Shown here: positions 51,511 through 60,987 of the stretch, piece after piece
Numbering within the stretch: position 1 is the stretch's first letter
Layout of the letters: every line of letters begins with the position of its first letter
NCBI GenBank assembly: GCA_963843385.1
Contig: CAWJJY010000007.1
Coordinates: 1,984,001-2,048,000 of the forward strand
Origin: CAVOHU01 sp963843385
Lineage (GTDB): Bacteria > Acidobacteriota > Vicinamibacteria > Vicinamibacterales > JAKQTR01
DNA length: 64,000 nucleotides
Reading direction: 5' to 3'
Position numbers and translations under genes: made by a program
The notes under the pieces: model-generated
What the model saw: only the letters and a program-made list of their open reading frames with translations
What the model was told of the DNA's origin: nothing
The model's database searches: none

Positions 51511-54018
51511 ATGAGCCAATCCAACTCCATCGATGAGCGGCTGCGCACGGCGGCGACCCGCCCGGGCCCGCCCCGGCGAGGCAGGCGCTGGGTCCGGCGG
51601 ATTGCACTCGGACTCGCGGTCGCCGTGGTCGTCCTGATTGCCCTGGGTTTCTGGCGCCTTCAGGCCGCCCTGCCCGATACCACCGGGACCATTCGGGTTG
51701 CCGGGTTGCGGGCGCGCGCGGAGATCCTGCGCGACACGGACGATATTCCGCACATCCGCGCGGCAAGCGAGACCGACGCGCTGTTTGCGCTCGGATATGT
51801 TCACGCGCAGGATCGCCTCTGGCAGATGGACTTCCAGCGCCGTGTCGCCCAGGGCCGGCTGTCGGAGATCCTCGGCACCGGAACGCTGAAGACCGATCGG
51901 CTGCTCCGCACGATCGGCCTGGCTCGTGCCGGGCGGGATGCCTGGGCTCACCTCGACGGCAACGTCAGGGGCCTCATCGAAGCCTACGTCGCCGGCATCA
52001 ACGCATTCCTGGCCGATCATCACGGCGGCAGCCTGCCGCTCGAATTCGCGCTGCTGAGGGTGTCGCCTGAACCCTGGAAGGGCGAGGACGTGCTCGCGTG
52101 GCAGAAGGCGATGGGCTGGCTCCTGAGCATGAACTGGGAAGAGGAGCTTCTGCGAGTGAAGCTGGCCGCACGGGTCGGCACGCAGGCTGCCGGCGAGTTG
52201 ACGCCCGCCTACACGGCGAATGGGCCCACGATTCTGTCCGCTGATTCAATACCTGGACCACAGGAGACTCCCGCGGCCGGACTCATCGTCCCGCCAAGGG
52301 CGCCCGATCCGGCCGCACGTCCCGGCCAGGCGCTCGTGCGTGAGCTCGCGCAGCTCACCGCGGAGATTCACGCGGTGCCCTTCATGCCCCAGGCCGGCGG
52401 CGGCAGCAACAACTGGGTGATCTCGGGCGGCCGAACGGTGACCGGCAAGCCGCTGCTCGCCAACGATCCACACCTGGGTGGGCAGTCGCCATCCATCTGG
52501 TACCTGGCTCACGTCTCGGGCGGCGATCTCGACGCCATCGGCGCGACACTGCCCGGCGCACCCGGCATCATCATCGGACACAACAGGCGCATCGCGTGGG
52601 GGGTGACCGCACTGCTGACCGACGTGGAGGACCTGTACATCGAGCACGTCAATGCCGCCGATCAGGCCGAGTACAACGGCGCGTGGGAACCGATGGCGGT
52701 GCTTCGCGAGGTCATCAAGGTCCGCGGCGGTCAGGACGTGCCGGTCCGCATCCGCATCACCCGGCATGGCCCGCTGGTCTCGGACATCCTCGACGACCCC
52801 GGAGAGGCGTTCGCGCTCCGCTGGACGGGGCACGACCTCGAGGACGACACGGCCGAGAGCTTCATGAAGATCGATCTGGCCAGGAACTGGGACGAGTTCG
52901 TCGCCGGGTTCGCCCGATTCCGGCTTCCGATGCAGAACTTCGTGTACGCGGACATCGACGGCAACATCGGCTACTACGGCCCGGGCGCCATCCCCGTTCG
53001 CGGCGGCGGCAGCGACGGCCGGATGCCGGTGCCGGGCTGGACCGACGCCTACGAGTGGCGGGGATACGTGCACGAGAGCGCGTGGCCCAAGGCCTACAAC
53101 CCCGCGCGCGGATACATTGCCTCGGCCAACAACCAGGTGGCGCCGGATTCCTACCCGTACCTGGTGGGCACCAGCTGGGAACCCGCCTATCGCATCGCGA
53201 GAATCACCGAGCTCATCGAGGCGGCGCCACGCCTGGCGGCCGACGACATGGCACGCATCCAGCGTGACGTGCGCTCGGCGCAGGTCAAGGTCGTCCTGCC
53301 GTTCCTGCTTCGAGCCCGCCCGAGGGATTCGCGAAGCCGGGACGCGATGGCGCGCCTCGAGAAGTGGGACGGAAGCATCGCCGCCGAGAGCCCCGACGCA
53401 GCGCTCTACGAGGCCTGGTACACCGCGACGGTCCATCGGCTCTTCTCCGATGAGCTTGGCGAGGATCTGTGGACCGAGTACGCACGGCACCCCAGCCTGG
53501 TCGCCAAGGCCCTCGATCGCGTGATCCAGTCCCGCGATGCCGCGTGGTGCGACGACGTGCGGACCAAGGAGCCGGAAAGCTGCGAGACGATTCTCGGCGA
53601 CTCGCTGGCGACCGCCCTCGACGATGAGGAAGCGCGGCAGGGCACGTCGAACATCGCGAACTGGCGCTGGGACCGCGTGAACGCCGCGACGTTCCCCCAT
53701 CTGCCCTTCGATCGGGTGGGTCTGCTCCGCCGCTTCTTCAGCCGTACGGTCCCGCGCGGCGGCGACTCCTTTACGGTGACGCCGACCATGCCGGTCCGCG
53801 AGGAGATCTTCATCTCATCCTACCGGCAGATCATCGATCTGTCGTCGCTCGATACCTCGCGCTTCGTGATCCCGATGGGACAGTCCGGGTACGTGTGGAG
53901 CAGGCACTACGCAGACCTGCTCGATCGCTGGAGCAAGGTCGAGTATGTCCCTATGCGATTCACAGCCGCCGCGGTCGACGCAGCCGTGTCCGCCAGGCTG
54001 ACCCTCGAGCCGAAGTAG
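51511..54018 (+). CDS. Penicillin acylase-family N-terminal nucleophile hydrolase
   Basis: An 835-residue exported precursor with a basic N-terminus and signal anchor (IALGLAVAVVVLIALGF). The enzyme is made as one chain that cuts itself; the family cut site is GGGSNNW, with nucleophile Ser299, giving an alpha chain of about 230 residues and a large beta chain. Conserved features of the alpha part (YVHAQDRLWQMDFQRR, GRLSEILG) and of the beta part (DPHLGGQSPSIWYLAHV, IAWGVTALLTDVEDLY) are present. The family hydrolyses amides such as penicillins, acyl-homoserine lactones or other N-acyl compounds; the substrate here is unknown. It follows the amino acid permease. Confidence 0.92.
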   Translation: MSQSNSIDERLRTAATRPGPPRRGRRWVRRIALGLAVAVVVLIALGFWRLQAALPDTTGTIRVAGLRARAEILRDTDDIPHIRAASETDALFALGYVHAQDRLWQMDFQRRVAQGRLSEILGTGTLKTDRLLRTIGLARAGRDAWAHLDGNVRGLIEAYVAGINAFLADHHGGSLPLEFALLRVSPEPWKGEDVLAWQKAMGWLLSMNWEEELLRVKLAARVGTQAAGELTPAYTANGPTILSADSIPGPQETPAAGLIVPPRAPDPAARPGQALVRELAQLTAEIHAVPFMPQAGGGSNNWVISGGRTVTGKPLLANDPHLGGQSPSIWYLAHVSGGDLDAIGATLPGAPGIIIGHNRRIAWGVTALLTDVEDLYIEHVNAADQAEYNGAWEPMAVLREVIKVRGGQDVPVRIRITRHGPLVSDILDDPGEAFALRWTGHDLEDDTAESFMKIDLARNWDEFVAGFARFRLPMQNFVYADIDGNIGYYGPGAIPVRGGGSDGRMPVPGWTDAYEWRGYVHESAWPKAYNPARGYIASANNQVAPDSYPYLVGTSWEPAYRIARITELIEAAPRLAADDMARIQRDVRSAQVKVVLPFLLRARPRDSRSRDAMARLEKWDGSIAAESPDAALYEAWYTATVHRLFSDELGEDLWTEYARHPSLVAKALDRVIQSRDAAWCDDVRTKEPESCETILGDSLATALDDEEARQGTSNIANWRWDRVNAATFPHLPFDRVGLLRRFFSRTVPRGGDSFTVTPTMPVREEIFISSYRQIIDLSSLDTSRFVIPMGQSGYVWSRHYADLLDRWSKVEYVPMRFTAAAVDAAVSARLTLEPK

Positions 54019-54160
54019 CGCCCGCCAACGCCGGGACTGGCCTGCCGGCGTCCGCATTCGACGAACCGATCCGGCGCGTCTCGGGGGATAATGACAGGCC
54101 GTGATCCGCCTGCGTGCCTGGTCACGGCGTACGCCGCTGGCGGTTTCCGAAGGAGGCTTC

Positions 54161-56038
54161 ATGCGAGCCCGTTTCCAGTCCCCTGCCGTTCTCCTCCGCG
54201 TCCTGGTCGGCACCTCGGTCGTTGCCGCGCTGACGGCGGGCGTCCTCGCGCAACGCACCGTCAAGCCCGTCCTGCATGGGCGCCACTGGGTCGCCATTAC
54301 CGGCAAGCCCCTCGGCGCAACCGCCGGCTCGATGATCTTCGAAAAAGGCGGCAATGCCGTGGACGCGTCGTGCGCGATGCTCGGTGCCGTGACGACGATG
54401 TGGGACACGCTGGGCTGGGGCGGGGAAACGCAGGCGCTCATCTACAACCCGAAGACGAACAAGGTTATCGCCATCAATGCCCTCGGCGTGGCGCCGACCG
54501 GAGCGACGCCCGACTTCTTCAAGTCGAAGGGGATGAAGTATCCCCCGGAATACGGTCCCCTCGCCGCGGTAACGCCGGGAACGCCGGGCGGCCTGCTGGT
54601 CATGCTCGCCGAGTTCGGCACGATGAGCCTGAAGCAGGTGCTCGCTCCCGCCATCGAAATGGCCGACGGGTACCCGATCGAGGCGCAGCTCGCCAACGGC
54701 ATCGAGAGCCAGAAGAAACGCATCAAGCAGTGGCCCTACTCGACGCAGATCTTCCTCACGCACCCCGGCCAGACCCGTGAAGCGCCGGAGGCTGGCGAGG
54801 TCTTCCGGCAGACAGATCTGGCGGCGACGCTCCGCAAGCTGGTCGATGCCGAGCAGCGGGCGCTTGCCGCGGGCAAGGATCGCAAGGCCGCGATCTACGC
54901 CGCCTACGACCGGTTCTACAAGGGGGACATTGCACAGGAATTCGTGCGCGGATCGCAGGAGCAGGGCGGGCTGCACACCCTGGCGGACCTCGCGAACTGG
55001 AAGGTGCGCATCGAGGAGCCGCTGGTCGCCGACTACAAGGGCATCCAGGTGTACAAGCTCAACACGTGGGTCCAGGGCGCCGTGATGCTGCAGGGGCTCA
55101 ACATGCTCGAACCCCTCGATCTGAAGGCGATGGGCTACAACAGCCCGAAGTACATCCACACGCTCTACCAGGTGATGAACCTGACCTACGCCGACCGCGA
55201 CTTCTACTACGGCGACCCGTACTTCCCGCCCGAGGAGCCGATCAAGGGCCTGCTGTCGAAGGACTATGCGAAGGCGCGGGCGAAGACCATCAACTGGGAG
55301 ATGAACGACCCGGGCGTGAAGCCGGGCGACCCGTATCCCTTCGAGGGCAAGACCAATCCGTTCACGAAGCTCCTCGAGACGTGGGGCTCGAAGCCCGGGC
55401 TGGACGCCGGCGCGATGACGCTGGCGGAGCGCGAGGCGTTCGAGGACGTCTTCACTCGAGGCACGACGTCGATTGAAGCCGCCGACGAGCAGGGCTGGGT
55501 CGTGTCGATCACGCCGAGCGGCGGGTGGAATCCTGCCTGCATCGCCGGACGGACCGGGGTCGGCATGAGCCAGCGCATGCAGGCGTTCGTGCTCGACCCG
55601 GCAGAGTGCCCGTTCAATGTCGTGACGCCCGGCATGCGGCCGCGCTCGACGCTGACCCCGAGCCTTGCGATGAAGGACGGGAAGCCCTTCCTCGCCTTCG
55701 CCGTTCAAGGGGGCGACACGCAGGATCAGAACCTCATGCAGTTCTTCCTGAACATGGTGGAGTTCGGCATGAACGTGCAGCAGGCGACCGAGGCGGCCAA
55801 CATCAACAGCGGCCAGATGCGCAGCACATTCGGCGCGCACGAGTTCGCGCCCGGCAAGCTCACGCTGGCCGAATCGACACCGCCGGCGGTTCGCGCCGAG
55901 CTGGCGAAGATGGGCTACAAGCTGGACTACCAGCGCCTGACCTCGGGACCGATCAACGCCATCTTCTTCGATCGGGTGCATGGCACGATGTGGGGCGGCT
56001 CGAGCAATCACGGGGAAGACTACGGGATTGCGTGGTAG
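54161..56038 (+). CDS. Gamma-glutamyltransferase-like protein
   Basis: A 625-residue exported precursor (signal region LLRVLVGTSVVAALTAGVLA). AGGAGG lies 4 nt before the ATG at 54161. The gamma-glutamyltransferase framework is present: a small-chain start at RGTTSIEAADEQGWVVSI (T435-T436), LDPAECPFNVVTPGMRPRSTLTP and TQDQNLMQFFLNMVEFGMN-like segments. In classical enzymes the nucleophile is the first Thr of a T-T-H motif; here the third residue is Ser. An insertion with GLDAGAMTLAEREAFED precedes the cut site. It may hydrolyse gamma-glutamyl compounds such as glutathione, or a related substrate. It lies after the acylase gene. Confidence 0.85.
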   Translation: MRARFQSPAVLLRVLVGTSVVAALTAGVLAQRTVKPVLHGRHWVAITGKPLGATAGSMIFEKGGNAVDASCAMLGAVTTMWDTLGWGGETQALIYNPKTNKVIAINALGVAPTGATPDFFKSKGMKYPPEYGPLAAVTPGTPGGLLVMLAEFGTMSLKQVLAPAIEMADGYPIEAQLANGIESQKKRIKQWPYSTQIFLTHPGQTREAPEAGEVFRQTDLAATLRKLVDAEQRALAAGKDRKAAIYAAYDRFYKGDIAQEFVRGSQEQGGLHTLADLANWKVRIEEPLVADYKGIQVYKLNTWVQGAVMLQGLNMLEPLDLKAMGYNSPKYIHTLYQVMNLTYADRDFYYGDPYFPPEEPIKGLLSKDYAKARAKTINWEMNDPGVKPGDPYPFEGKTNPFTKLLETWGSKPGLDAGAMTLAEREAFEDVFTRGTTSIEAADEQGWVVSITPSGGWNPACIAGRTGVGMSQRMQAFVLDPAECPFNVVTPGMRPRSTLTPSLAMKDGKPFLAFAVQGGDTQDQNLMQFFLNMVEFGMNVQQATEAANINSGQMRSTFGAHEFAPGKLTLAESTPPAVRAELAKMGYKLDYQRLTSGPINAIFFDRVHGTMWGGSSNHGEDYGIAW

Positions 56039-56377
56039 GACTATTGCGGCTGGCGGCGGGAGGCCGGCGGCGGGCGTCCCGCCGGTGGCGGTCTGTGGTG
56101 ATCGCGATGCGTGGCCTCTCGAGCCGGGCATCGTTGCTAAAGGTTGTCTGGCGGGTGACCGATCGTCAGGCACCTGGACGGCCGGCAGGCTCCCCGAGCA
56201 AGCGGGAGTCGTCGGCGAGACCACGCGCCGTCGCACGCGAGCCTCGCCCGCGCGTCGAGGGGCCAGGCAGGTTCGAATCGGCAAACCCTGACGGTCGGCC
56301 AGCGTGCCTGATGATCGGGCAGGACCCGCGAGGCGGTCACCGAGTCACCGTCTTGCCCTTTGTACAGGGGAACTTGA
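56039..56377. other. Intergenic region upstream of the Cys/Met-metabolism gene
   Basis: A 339-nt gap. A GGTTCGAATC sequence near 56275 resembles a tRNA T-arm but lacks complementary stem arms and an acceptor end, so no tRNA is called. I see no SAM or other riboswitch and no clear promoter. Confidence 0.4.
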
Positions 56378-57559
56378 ATGACGGATCTTAACTACCGCAT
56401 GCAGACGCTGGCCATTCACGCCGGCGAGTCGCCCGACCCGGTGACAGGCGCCCTGGTGCCGCCGCTGCACCTGGCGACGACCTATCACCTGAGCACGGCA
56501 GAGAACGGCGCGGCAATCTTCGCGGGCGAGAAGGACGCGTTCGTCTATAGCCGCTGGGCCAATCCGACGGTTGCCGTGCTCGAACGCCGGGCCGCGGCGC
56601 TGGAACACGCGGAGGCGGCGCTGGCAACCGGCAGCGGCATGGCGGCGATTTCGACCGCAGTGCTGGGCGTGGTGAAGGCCGGCGACCACATCGTCTCGGC
56701 TCGGGCCATCTACCCCAGCACCTTCCACCTCTTCACCGAGCAGCTCGGGGCCCTGGGGCTGACCTCGAGCTTCGTCGATGCGACGGACCCGACCAACGTC
56801 GCGGCAGCGATCCAGCCGAATACGAAGCTCATCTACCTTGAATCGCCGGGCAATCCGCTCCTCGCGCTCTGCGATCTGGGGACCATAGCCGGCGCCGCCA
56901 GGCGCGCCGGCATCATGACCATCTGCGACAACACCTTCGCCACGCCGGTCAACCAGCGGCCCCTCGATCTCGGCGTGGACGCGGTCGTGCACAGCGCCAC
57001 CAAGTACTTCTGCGGCCACGGCGACGCCGTCGGCGGGCTGATCGCCGGCTCGCGCGCCTTCATCCGGCACTGCGCGACCGAGCCGATGCGGTACTTGGGC
57101 GGCATCATGGCGCCGTTCACGGCGTATCTCATCCTGCGCGGATCGCAGACGCTGCCGCTGCGGGTGCAGCGGCACAACGCCAACGCCCTGCACATCGCAG
57201 CCTGGCTGGAGCATCATCAGGCGGTCGCCTCGGTGTCGTACCCGGGGCTTCCCTCGCATCCGCAGCACGAGCTGGCCAGGAGGCAGATGCCAGGGGGATT
57301 TGGCGGCATGATTTCCTTCGACCTCAAGGGAGGCGTCGAGGCGGGCGCGCGGCTGATGAACCGGGTGAAGCTCTGTTCGCTGGCGGTCAGCCTGGGCGAC
57401 GCGCGCACGCTCATCACGCACCCGGCCTCGACGACCCACAGCGTGGTGTCGAGGGAAGACCGGATCGCGCAGGGTGTCAGCGACGGACTGGTACGGCTCT
57501 CGGTTGGCCTCGAGGATGTCGAGGATCTGGTTGAAGACCTGGACCAGGGGCTGGCCTGA
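56378..57559 (+). CDS. PLP-dependent Cys/Met metabolism enzyme (methionine gamma-lyase / cystathionine synthase type)
   Basis: A 393-residue enzyme of the Cys/Met metabolism PLP family. The PLP lysine is K209 in VVHSATKYFCGHGD. Also seen are YSRWANPTVAVLERRAA near the N-terminus, the DNTFATPVNQRPL stretch and SLGDARTLITHPASTTHSVVS near the C-terminus. The family catalyses gamma-elimination or gamma-replacement on homoserine, methionine or cysteine derivatives; the exact reaction cannot be fixed by motif alone. An AGGGGA site lies just before the start. It is the only gene in this stretch with a clear amino-acid-metabolism role. Confidence 0.92.
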   Translation: MTDLNYRMQTLAIHAGESPDPVTGALVPPLHLATTYHLSTAENGAAIFAGEKDAFVYSRWANPTVAVLERRAAALEHAEAALATGSGMAAISTAVLGVVKAGDHIVSARAIYPSTFHLFTEQLGALGLTSSFVDATDPTNVAAAIQPNTKLIYLESPGNPLLALCDLGTIAGAARRAGIMTICDNTFATPVNQRPLDLGVDAVVHSATKYFCGHGDAVGGLIAGSRAFIRHCATEPMRYLGGIMAPFTAYLILRGSQTLPLRVQRHNANALHIAAWLEHHQAVASVSYPGLPSHPQHELARRQMPGGFGGMISFDLKGGVEAGARLMNRVKLCSLAVSLGDARTLITHPASTTHSVVSREDRIAQGVSDGLVRLSVGLEDVEDLVEDLDQGLA

Positions 57560-57673
57560 AGCCGGGTCGATATCCGACCTGCTTCGACCTTGAACCAGGT
57601 TTTCCAACGTGGAAACATAGGCAACATCACCCGACGGGCCGCCGCCTGCCATCCCCCGAGGAATTCGCCTGAC

Positions 57674-58942
57674 ATGTTTCATCGTGTAATTGCTCTGTTC
57701 GTCCTCGCCGTCGCATCGGTTGGCGGAGCCGACTGGCCCCAGTTCCGCGGCGTCAATCGCGACAATATCGCCACCGAAACGGGGCTGTATCGCACGTGGC
57801 CTGCCGGCGGTCCGAAGGTGCTCTGGAAGACACCGGTAGTCGAGGGCTACGCCGGCGCGGCAATCAAGGGCGGCGTGATCTACCTCAACGACTACGACGC
57901 GGCGAAAAAAGAACATCTCGTTCGAGCGATCTCGCTGGCCAACGGGAAAGACCTATGGAGGTGGAGCTACCCGGTCGAGATTCGTCCGAGCCACGGCATT
58001 ACGCGAACGGTGCCGGCCGTCGGGTCGAGCCTGGTGTTTTCGCTCGATCCCAAGTGCCGGTTCCACGCGCTCGACGCGAAGACCGGCAAGCTGGTCTGGC
58101 AGAAGAACCTGGTTCAGGAGTACAAGGCCACCATCCCGGGCTGGTACGCGGGACAGAACCCGCTGCTCGACGGCGACCGCGTCGTGCTCGCGACGGGCGG
58201 TGATGCGCTGGTCGTCGCGTTCAACCAGGCGACCGGCAAGGAGGTCTGGCGCTCCCCCAATCCGGACAAGGACGTGATGTCGCACGTCTCGCTGATGCCG
58301 GCCACCATTGGCGGCGTCAGGCAGTACCTCTACATGACCATGAACAAGGTCGTGGGCGTGGCGGCTGAAGACGGCAAAATCCTGTGGAGCATTCCCTTCG
58401 CGATCAAGATGGCGGCGTGCCCCTCACCGGTGTCAATCGGGGACGGCCGGATCTTCATCACCAGCGGCTACGAGGCCGGCAGCATGATGATCCAGGTCCA
58501 GAAGGGCGCGTCGGGGTTCACGGTCCGGAAGCTCTACGACCTCACGGCGATGCAGTTCAACTCCGAGGTCCATACGCCGGTGCTCTTCCAGAATCACCTC
58601 TTTGCCGTCGGCAGCAAGACCCGCGGTCGCTTCACGTGCCTCGGCCTCGATGGCAAGGTCGTGTGGCAGAGCCCGGTGGCGTCTGGTGATCCGGGCGCGA
58701 GCCGGACCTTCGACCTGGGCGGCTTCCTGTTTGCGGATGGGATGTTCTTCATCCTCGACGGAAAGTCGGGCATGCTGCGCCTCATCGAGGCCAACACGAA
58801 GCAGTACAAGGAACTGGCGAGCGCACAGATCCTCTCCGGCGAAGACGTCTGGGGCCCGATGGCTCTGTCGAACGGGAGACTCGTCATCCGCGACATGAAC
58901 CAGATGGTGTGCCTGCAGGTGGGGCCGTCGATTGGGAAATGA
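57674..58942 (+). CDS. Exported PQQ-like beta-propeller protein
   Basis: A 422-residue protein with a signal peptide (VIALFVLAVASVGG) and repeated beta-propeller motifs: WPQFRGVNRDN at the start and blades such as LDAKTGKLVWQKNL, FNQATGKEVWRSPN and VAAEDGKILWSIP, each ending in the W-docking A-x-D-x-x-T-G-K-x-x-W pattern. It lacks a catalytic metal/PQQ site of dehydrogenases, so it is probably a binding protein of the secreted propeller class common in Acidobacteria and Planctomycetes. A GAGGAA site precedes the ATG at 57674; the frame is open 28 codons further. Confidence 0.88.
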   Translation: MFHRVIALFVLAVASVGGADWPQFRGVNRDNIATETGLYRTWPAGGPKVLWKTPVVEGYAGAAIKGGVIYLNDYDAAKKEHLVRAISLANGKDLWRWSYPVEIRPSHGITRTVPAVGSSLVFSLDPKCRFHALDAKTGKLVWQKNLVQEYKATIPGWYAGQNPLLDGDRVVLATGGDALVVAFNQATGKEVWRSPNPDKDVMSHVSLMPATIGGVRQYLYMTMNKVVGVAAEDGKILWSIPFAIKMAACPSPVSIGDGRIFITSGYEAGSMMIQVQKGASGFTVRKLYDLTAMQFNSEVHTPVLFQNHLFAVGSKTRGRFTCLGLDGKVVWQSPVASGDPGASRTFDLGGFLFADGMFFILDGKSGMLRLIEANTKQYKELASAQILSGEDVWGPMALSNGRLVIRDMNQMVCLQVGPSIGK

Positions 58943-58985
58943 ACAGGGACTCGGGACTAGCGGCTAGGGGCTAGGCGCTGGTCGG
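58943..58985. repeat. Tandem repeat unit 1 (about 43 bp)
   Basis: Starts immediately after the PQQ-propeller stop codon. It begins ACAGGGACTCGGGACTAG and contains GGCTAGGGGCTAGG. It is nearly identical to the next unit, differing by a few substitutions and one inserted base. Internally it contains shorter GGGACTAG/GGGGCTAGG repeats. Confidence 0.85.
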
Positions 58986-59029
58986 ACAGGGACTACGGGC
59001 TAGTCGGCTAGGGGCTAGGGACTGGTCAG
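58986..59029. repeat. Tandem repeat unit 2 (about 44 bp)
   Basis: Directly abuts unit 1. It begins ACAGGGACTACGGGCTAG and contains GGCTAGGGGCTAGGGACT. The G-runs (GGG at several evenly spaced points) could form a G-quadruplex on this strand, or the array may be a mobile-type dispersed repeat. Confidence 0.85.
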
Positions 59030-59290
59030 ACACGCCCGGAAACCAGGGGAAAGTCTCCTGTCTCCGTGGTTGTCGGCCTCGGTCACGGAGCGCGGCGCCC
59101 GGATGACAAGGCGTGACGACCGAGAATGTCGGGAACATTTGAGGGAGGATCAGCGCAGTCAGCCGGGATGCCCCGCCCGGGAATTGTCTGACGATTCACG
59201 GGGAGAGGACACGAGCGGCCGGGCGCTGGTCGGGTCCAGACCGGATAGATTGGTGAGGCGCTCGCCGGCCGCCGGTTGATTGAGTTGCAT

Positions 59291-60397
59291 ATGGAACCAC
59301 AAAACGACGCTCCAACGCCTTTGAGCCTCCGCGAACGGCTCACGAAGTCGTGGTTCCCGCCCGCGGCGGTGATCGGGGCACTCGCCACGCTTGTCGGCGC
59401 CTCGTTGCGCGTGCGCCCGACCCCGAAGACGCCGGCCAGACCTGCCGACGCGGCTGGCAAGTCACAGTCCTCTATGCCGGCCGCGAGCCGCCCGCCGATT
59501 GCCGCCAGCGCACTCGAGCGGAAATACGAGCTGACCTCGGTCATCGGCGGCGCGAAGTCCGCGGAGCCCTTCCGCAAGTCCCTCGACGGCGTCGGGGTCG
59601 GCGCTGGCGATCGCATCTACGTCCTCGGAGACGATGAGGTCAGAGTTCATGATGCCGGGGGACGCCGCGTCAGGACGTGGCGCGTGCTCCAACTGGGAGC
59701 GTGCCTTGCCGTCGGACCGGACGGCCGGGTCTATGTCGGGGCCGGCAGCCAGGTCGAGATCTACGACGCCGATGGCGCCCGCGTTGGCGGCTTCGTCGCC
59801 GGCGACCGGGATAGGCCGGCCGATGTCACCTCCATCAAGGTGTTCAGGGACGAAATCCTCATCGCCGACGCCAGCGCGCGGCTCATCCGGCGGTACGACA
59901 GCAGCGGCCGGCAGCGCGGGGTCATCGGGGACCGGAGCAAGACGGGCAGTTTCATGCTGCCCAACCGCAGCCTGGATATCGCGGTCGACGGCAAGGGCGT
60001 CGTGCACGCCACCGACACCGGCCGGCACCAGGTGACCTCGTGGGCGCTGGACGGGTCGCCGCTCGGACGCTTCGGCAAGTTCGGCATGCTCGCGCCGGAA
60101 GACTTCGTTGGCTGCTGCAACCCGGTGAATATCGCCGTTACGCCCGATGGACGGATCGTGACGGGAGAGAAGATGGTCGCGCGCGTGAAGGTGTTCGAGC
60201 CCGACGGCCGGCTCCTGGCGCTCATCGGTCCCGAGCACTTCCATCCCGGCTGCATACACATCCACCTGGCAGTGGACTCGATCGGGCGCATCCTGGCCGC
60301 CGATCCCGCCAGCCGCGAACTGAAGATCTTTTCGCCAGTGGCGAAGGTGGGCCGGGGCGAACCGATTTTGCGCGGAGAGAAGGCGGTAGGCGCATGA
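59291..60397 (+). CDS. Membrane-anchored NHL-repeat beta-propeller protein
   Basis: A 368-residue protein. An N-terminal helix (WFPPAAVIGALATLVGAS, about residues 21-38) anchors it, followed by a Pro/Ala-rich linker and an NHL-type propeller. Repeats are visible as IDVAVDGKGVVHATDTGRHQV, SIKVFRDEILIADASARLIRRY and VNIAVTPDGRIVTGEKMVARVKVF, each with the V/I-x-x-D/P-x-G-x-V/I-x-x-A/T-D pattern. NHL propellers bind partner proteins or metals; this one sits ahead of an electron-transfer module, and its stop overlaps the next start by 4 nt (ATGA), so it is probably a component of that complex. Function is inferred from context. Confidence 0.8.
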   Translation: MEPQNDAPTPLSLRERLTKSWFPPAAVIGALATLVGASLRVRPTPKTPARPADAAGKSQSSMPAASRPPIAASALERKYELTSVIGGAKSAEPFRKSLDGVGVGAGDRIYVLGDDEVRVHDAGGRRVRTWRVLQLGACLAVGPDGRVYVGAGSQVEIYDADGARVGGFVAGDRDRPADVTSIKVFRDEILIADASARLIRRYDSSGRQRGVIGDRSKTGSFMLPNRSLDIAVDGKGVVHATDTGRHQVTSWALDGSPLGRFGKFGMLAPEDFVGCCNPVNIAVTPDGRIVTGEKMVARVKVFEPDGRLLALIGPEHFHPGCIHIHLAVDSIGRILAADPASRELKIFSPVAKVGRGEPILRGEKAVGA

Positions 60398-60987
60398 GCG
60401 ACAAGAGCACGCGCCGCGAATTCATCGATCGGTCATGCCGCGTCGTCGGTTTCGCGACCATCGCGGGTGCCGCGGGGTTGCTGACGAAACGGGCATCAGC
60501 CAACGCGGTGTACCAGGTCGATCCGTTCAAGTGCACGTCCTGCGATCTGTGCCGCACCTCGTGCGTCCTGAGCCTGTCGGCCGTCAAGGCGGTCAACGAC
60601 TTCGACAAGTGCGGCTACTGCATGCTCTGCCCGGCTTACATGGACGTGACGAGCAAGCCGGACGAGAAAGGCATTCCGACCGGAAAGGTGTGCCCCCAGG
60701 ATGCGCTGAAGCGACGCGTGGTCGGCAGGGTCGACGCCGACGACCCGAACAACAACTACTACGAGTACGTCGTGGACGAGACGCTGTGCGACGGCTGCGG
60801 CAAGTGCGTCAAGGCGTGCAAGCCGCCAGCCGGGAACGGATCGCTGCGTCTCGAGATTCGCTACGATCGGTGCGTCGAGTGCAACGAGTGCGCGATCCAG
60901 ATCGTCTGCCCGGACCTGGCCATCGTCAGAGTGCACGAACCCGGCATCGCTCCCACCGCCCCCGGCGTTGAAGGGAAGCATGCCTAG
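60394..60987 (+). CDS. NapG-like Tat-exported four-cluster ferredoxin
   Basis: A 197-residue periplasmic iron-sulfur protein. A Tat motif (STRREFI, residues 5-11) precedes a hydrophobic stretch. Sixteen cysteines form four clusters: C47/C50/C53/C57, C73/C76/C79/C100, C132/C135/C138/C142 and C160/C163/C166/C172, the last three of NapG/DmsB-like type (CDGCGKC). The chain is shorter than E. coli NapG. It probably passes electrons between the membrane protein encoded next and an unknown periplasmic acceptor. It overlaps the NHL-propeller stop by 4 nt and the NapH-like start by 8 nt, which couples their translation. Confidence 0.88.
   Translation: MSDKSTRREFIDRSCRVVGFATIAGAAGLLTKRASANAVYQVDPFKCTSCDLCRTSCVLSLSAVKAVNDFDKCGYCMLCPAYMDVTSKPDEKGIPTGKVCPQDALKRRVVGRVDADDPNNNYYEYVVDETLCDGCGKCVKACKPPAGNGSLRLEIRYDRCVECNECAIQIVCPDLAIVRVHEPGIAPTAPGVEGKHA

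Larger units (their letters stand above)
58943..59290. other. Intergenic region with tandem G-rich repeats
   Basis: A 348-nt gap that should contain the promoter of the electron-transfer operon. Its first 87 nt are two tandem copies of an about 44-bp G-rich repeat (listed separately). The remainder has no recognisable gene or hairpin. Confidence 0.45.

Noticed and set aside
56264..56290. tRNA-like GGTTCGAATC sequence
   Set aside because: No complementary T-stem arms or acceptor stem can be formed.
60040..60393. Upstream extension of the NapG-like reading frame
   Set aside because: Overlaps the NHL-propeller gene in another frame; the Tat motif and ATGA overlap fix the start at 60394.
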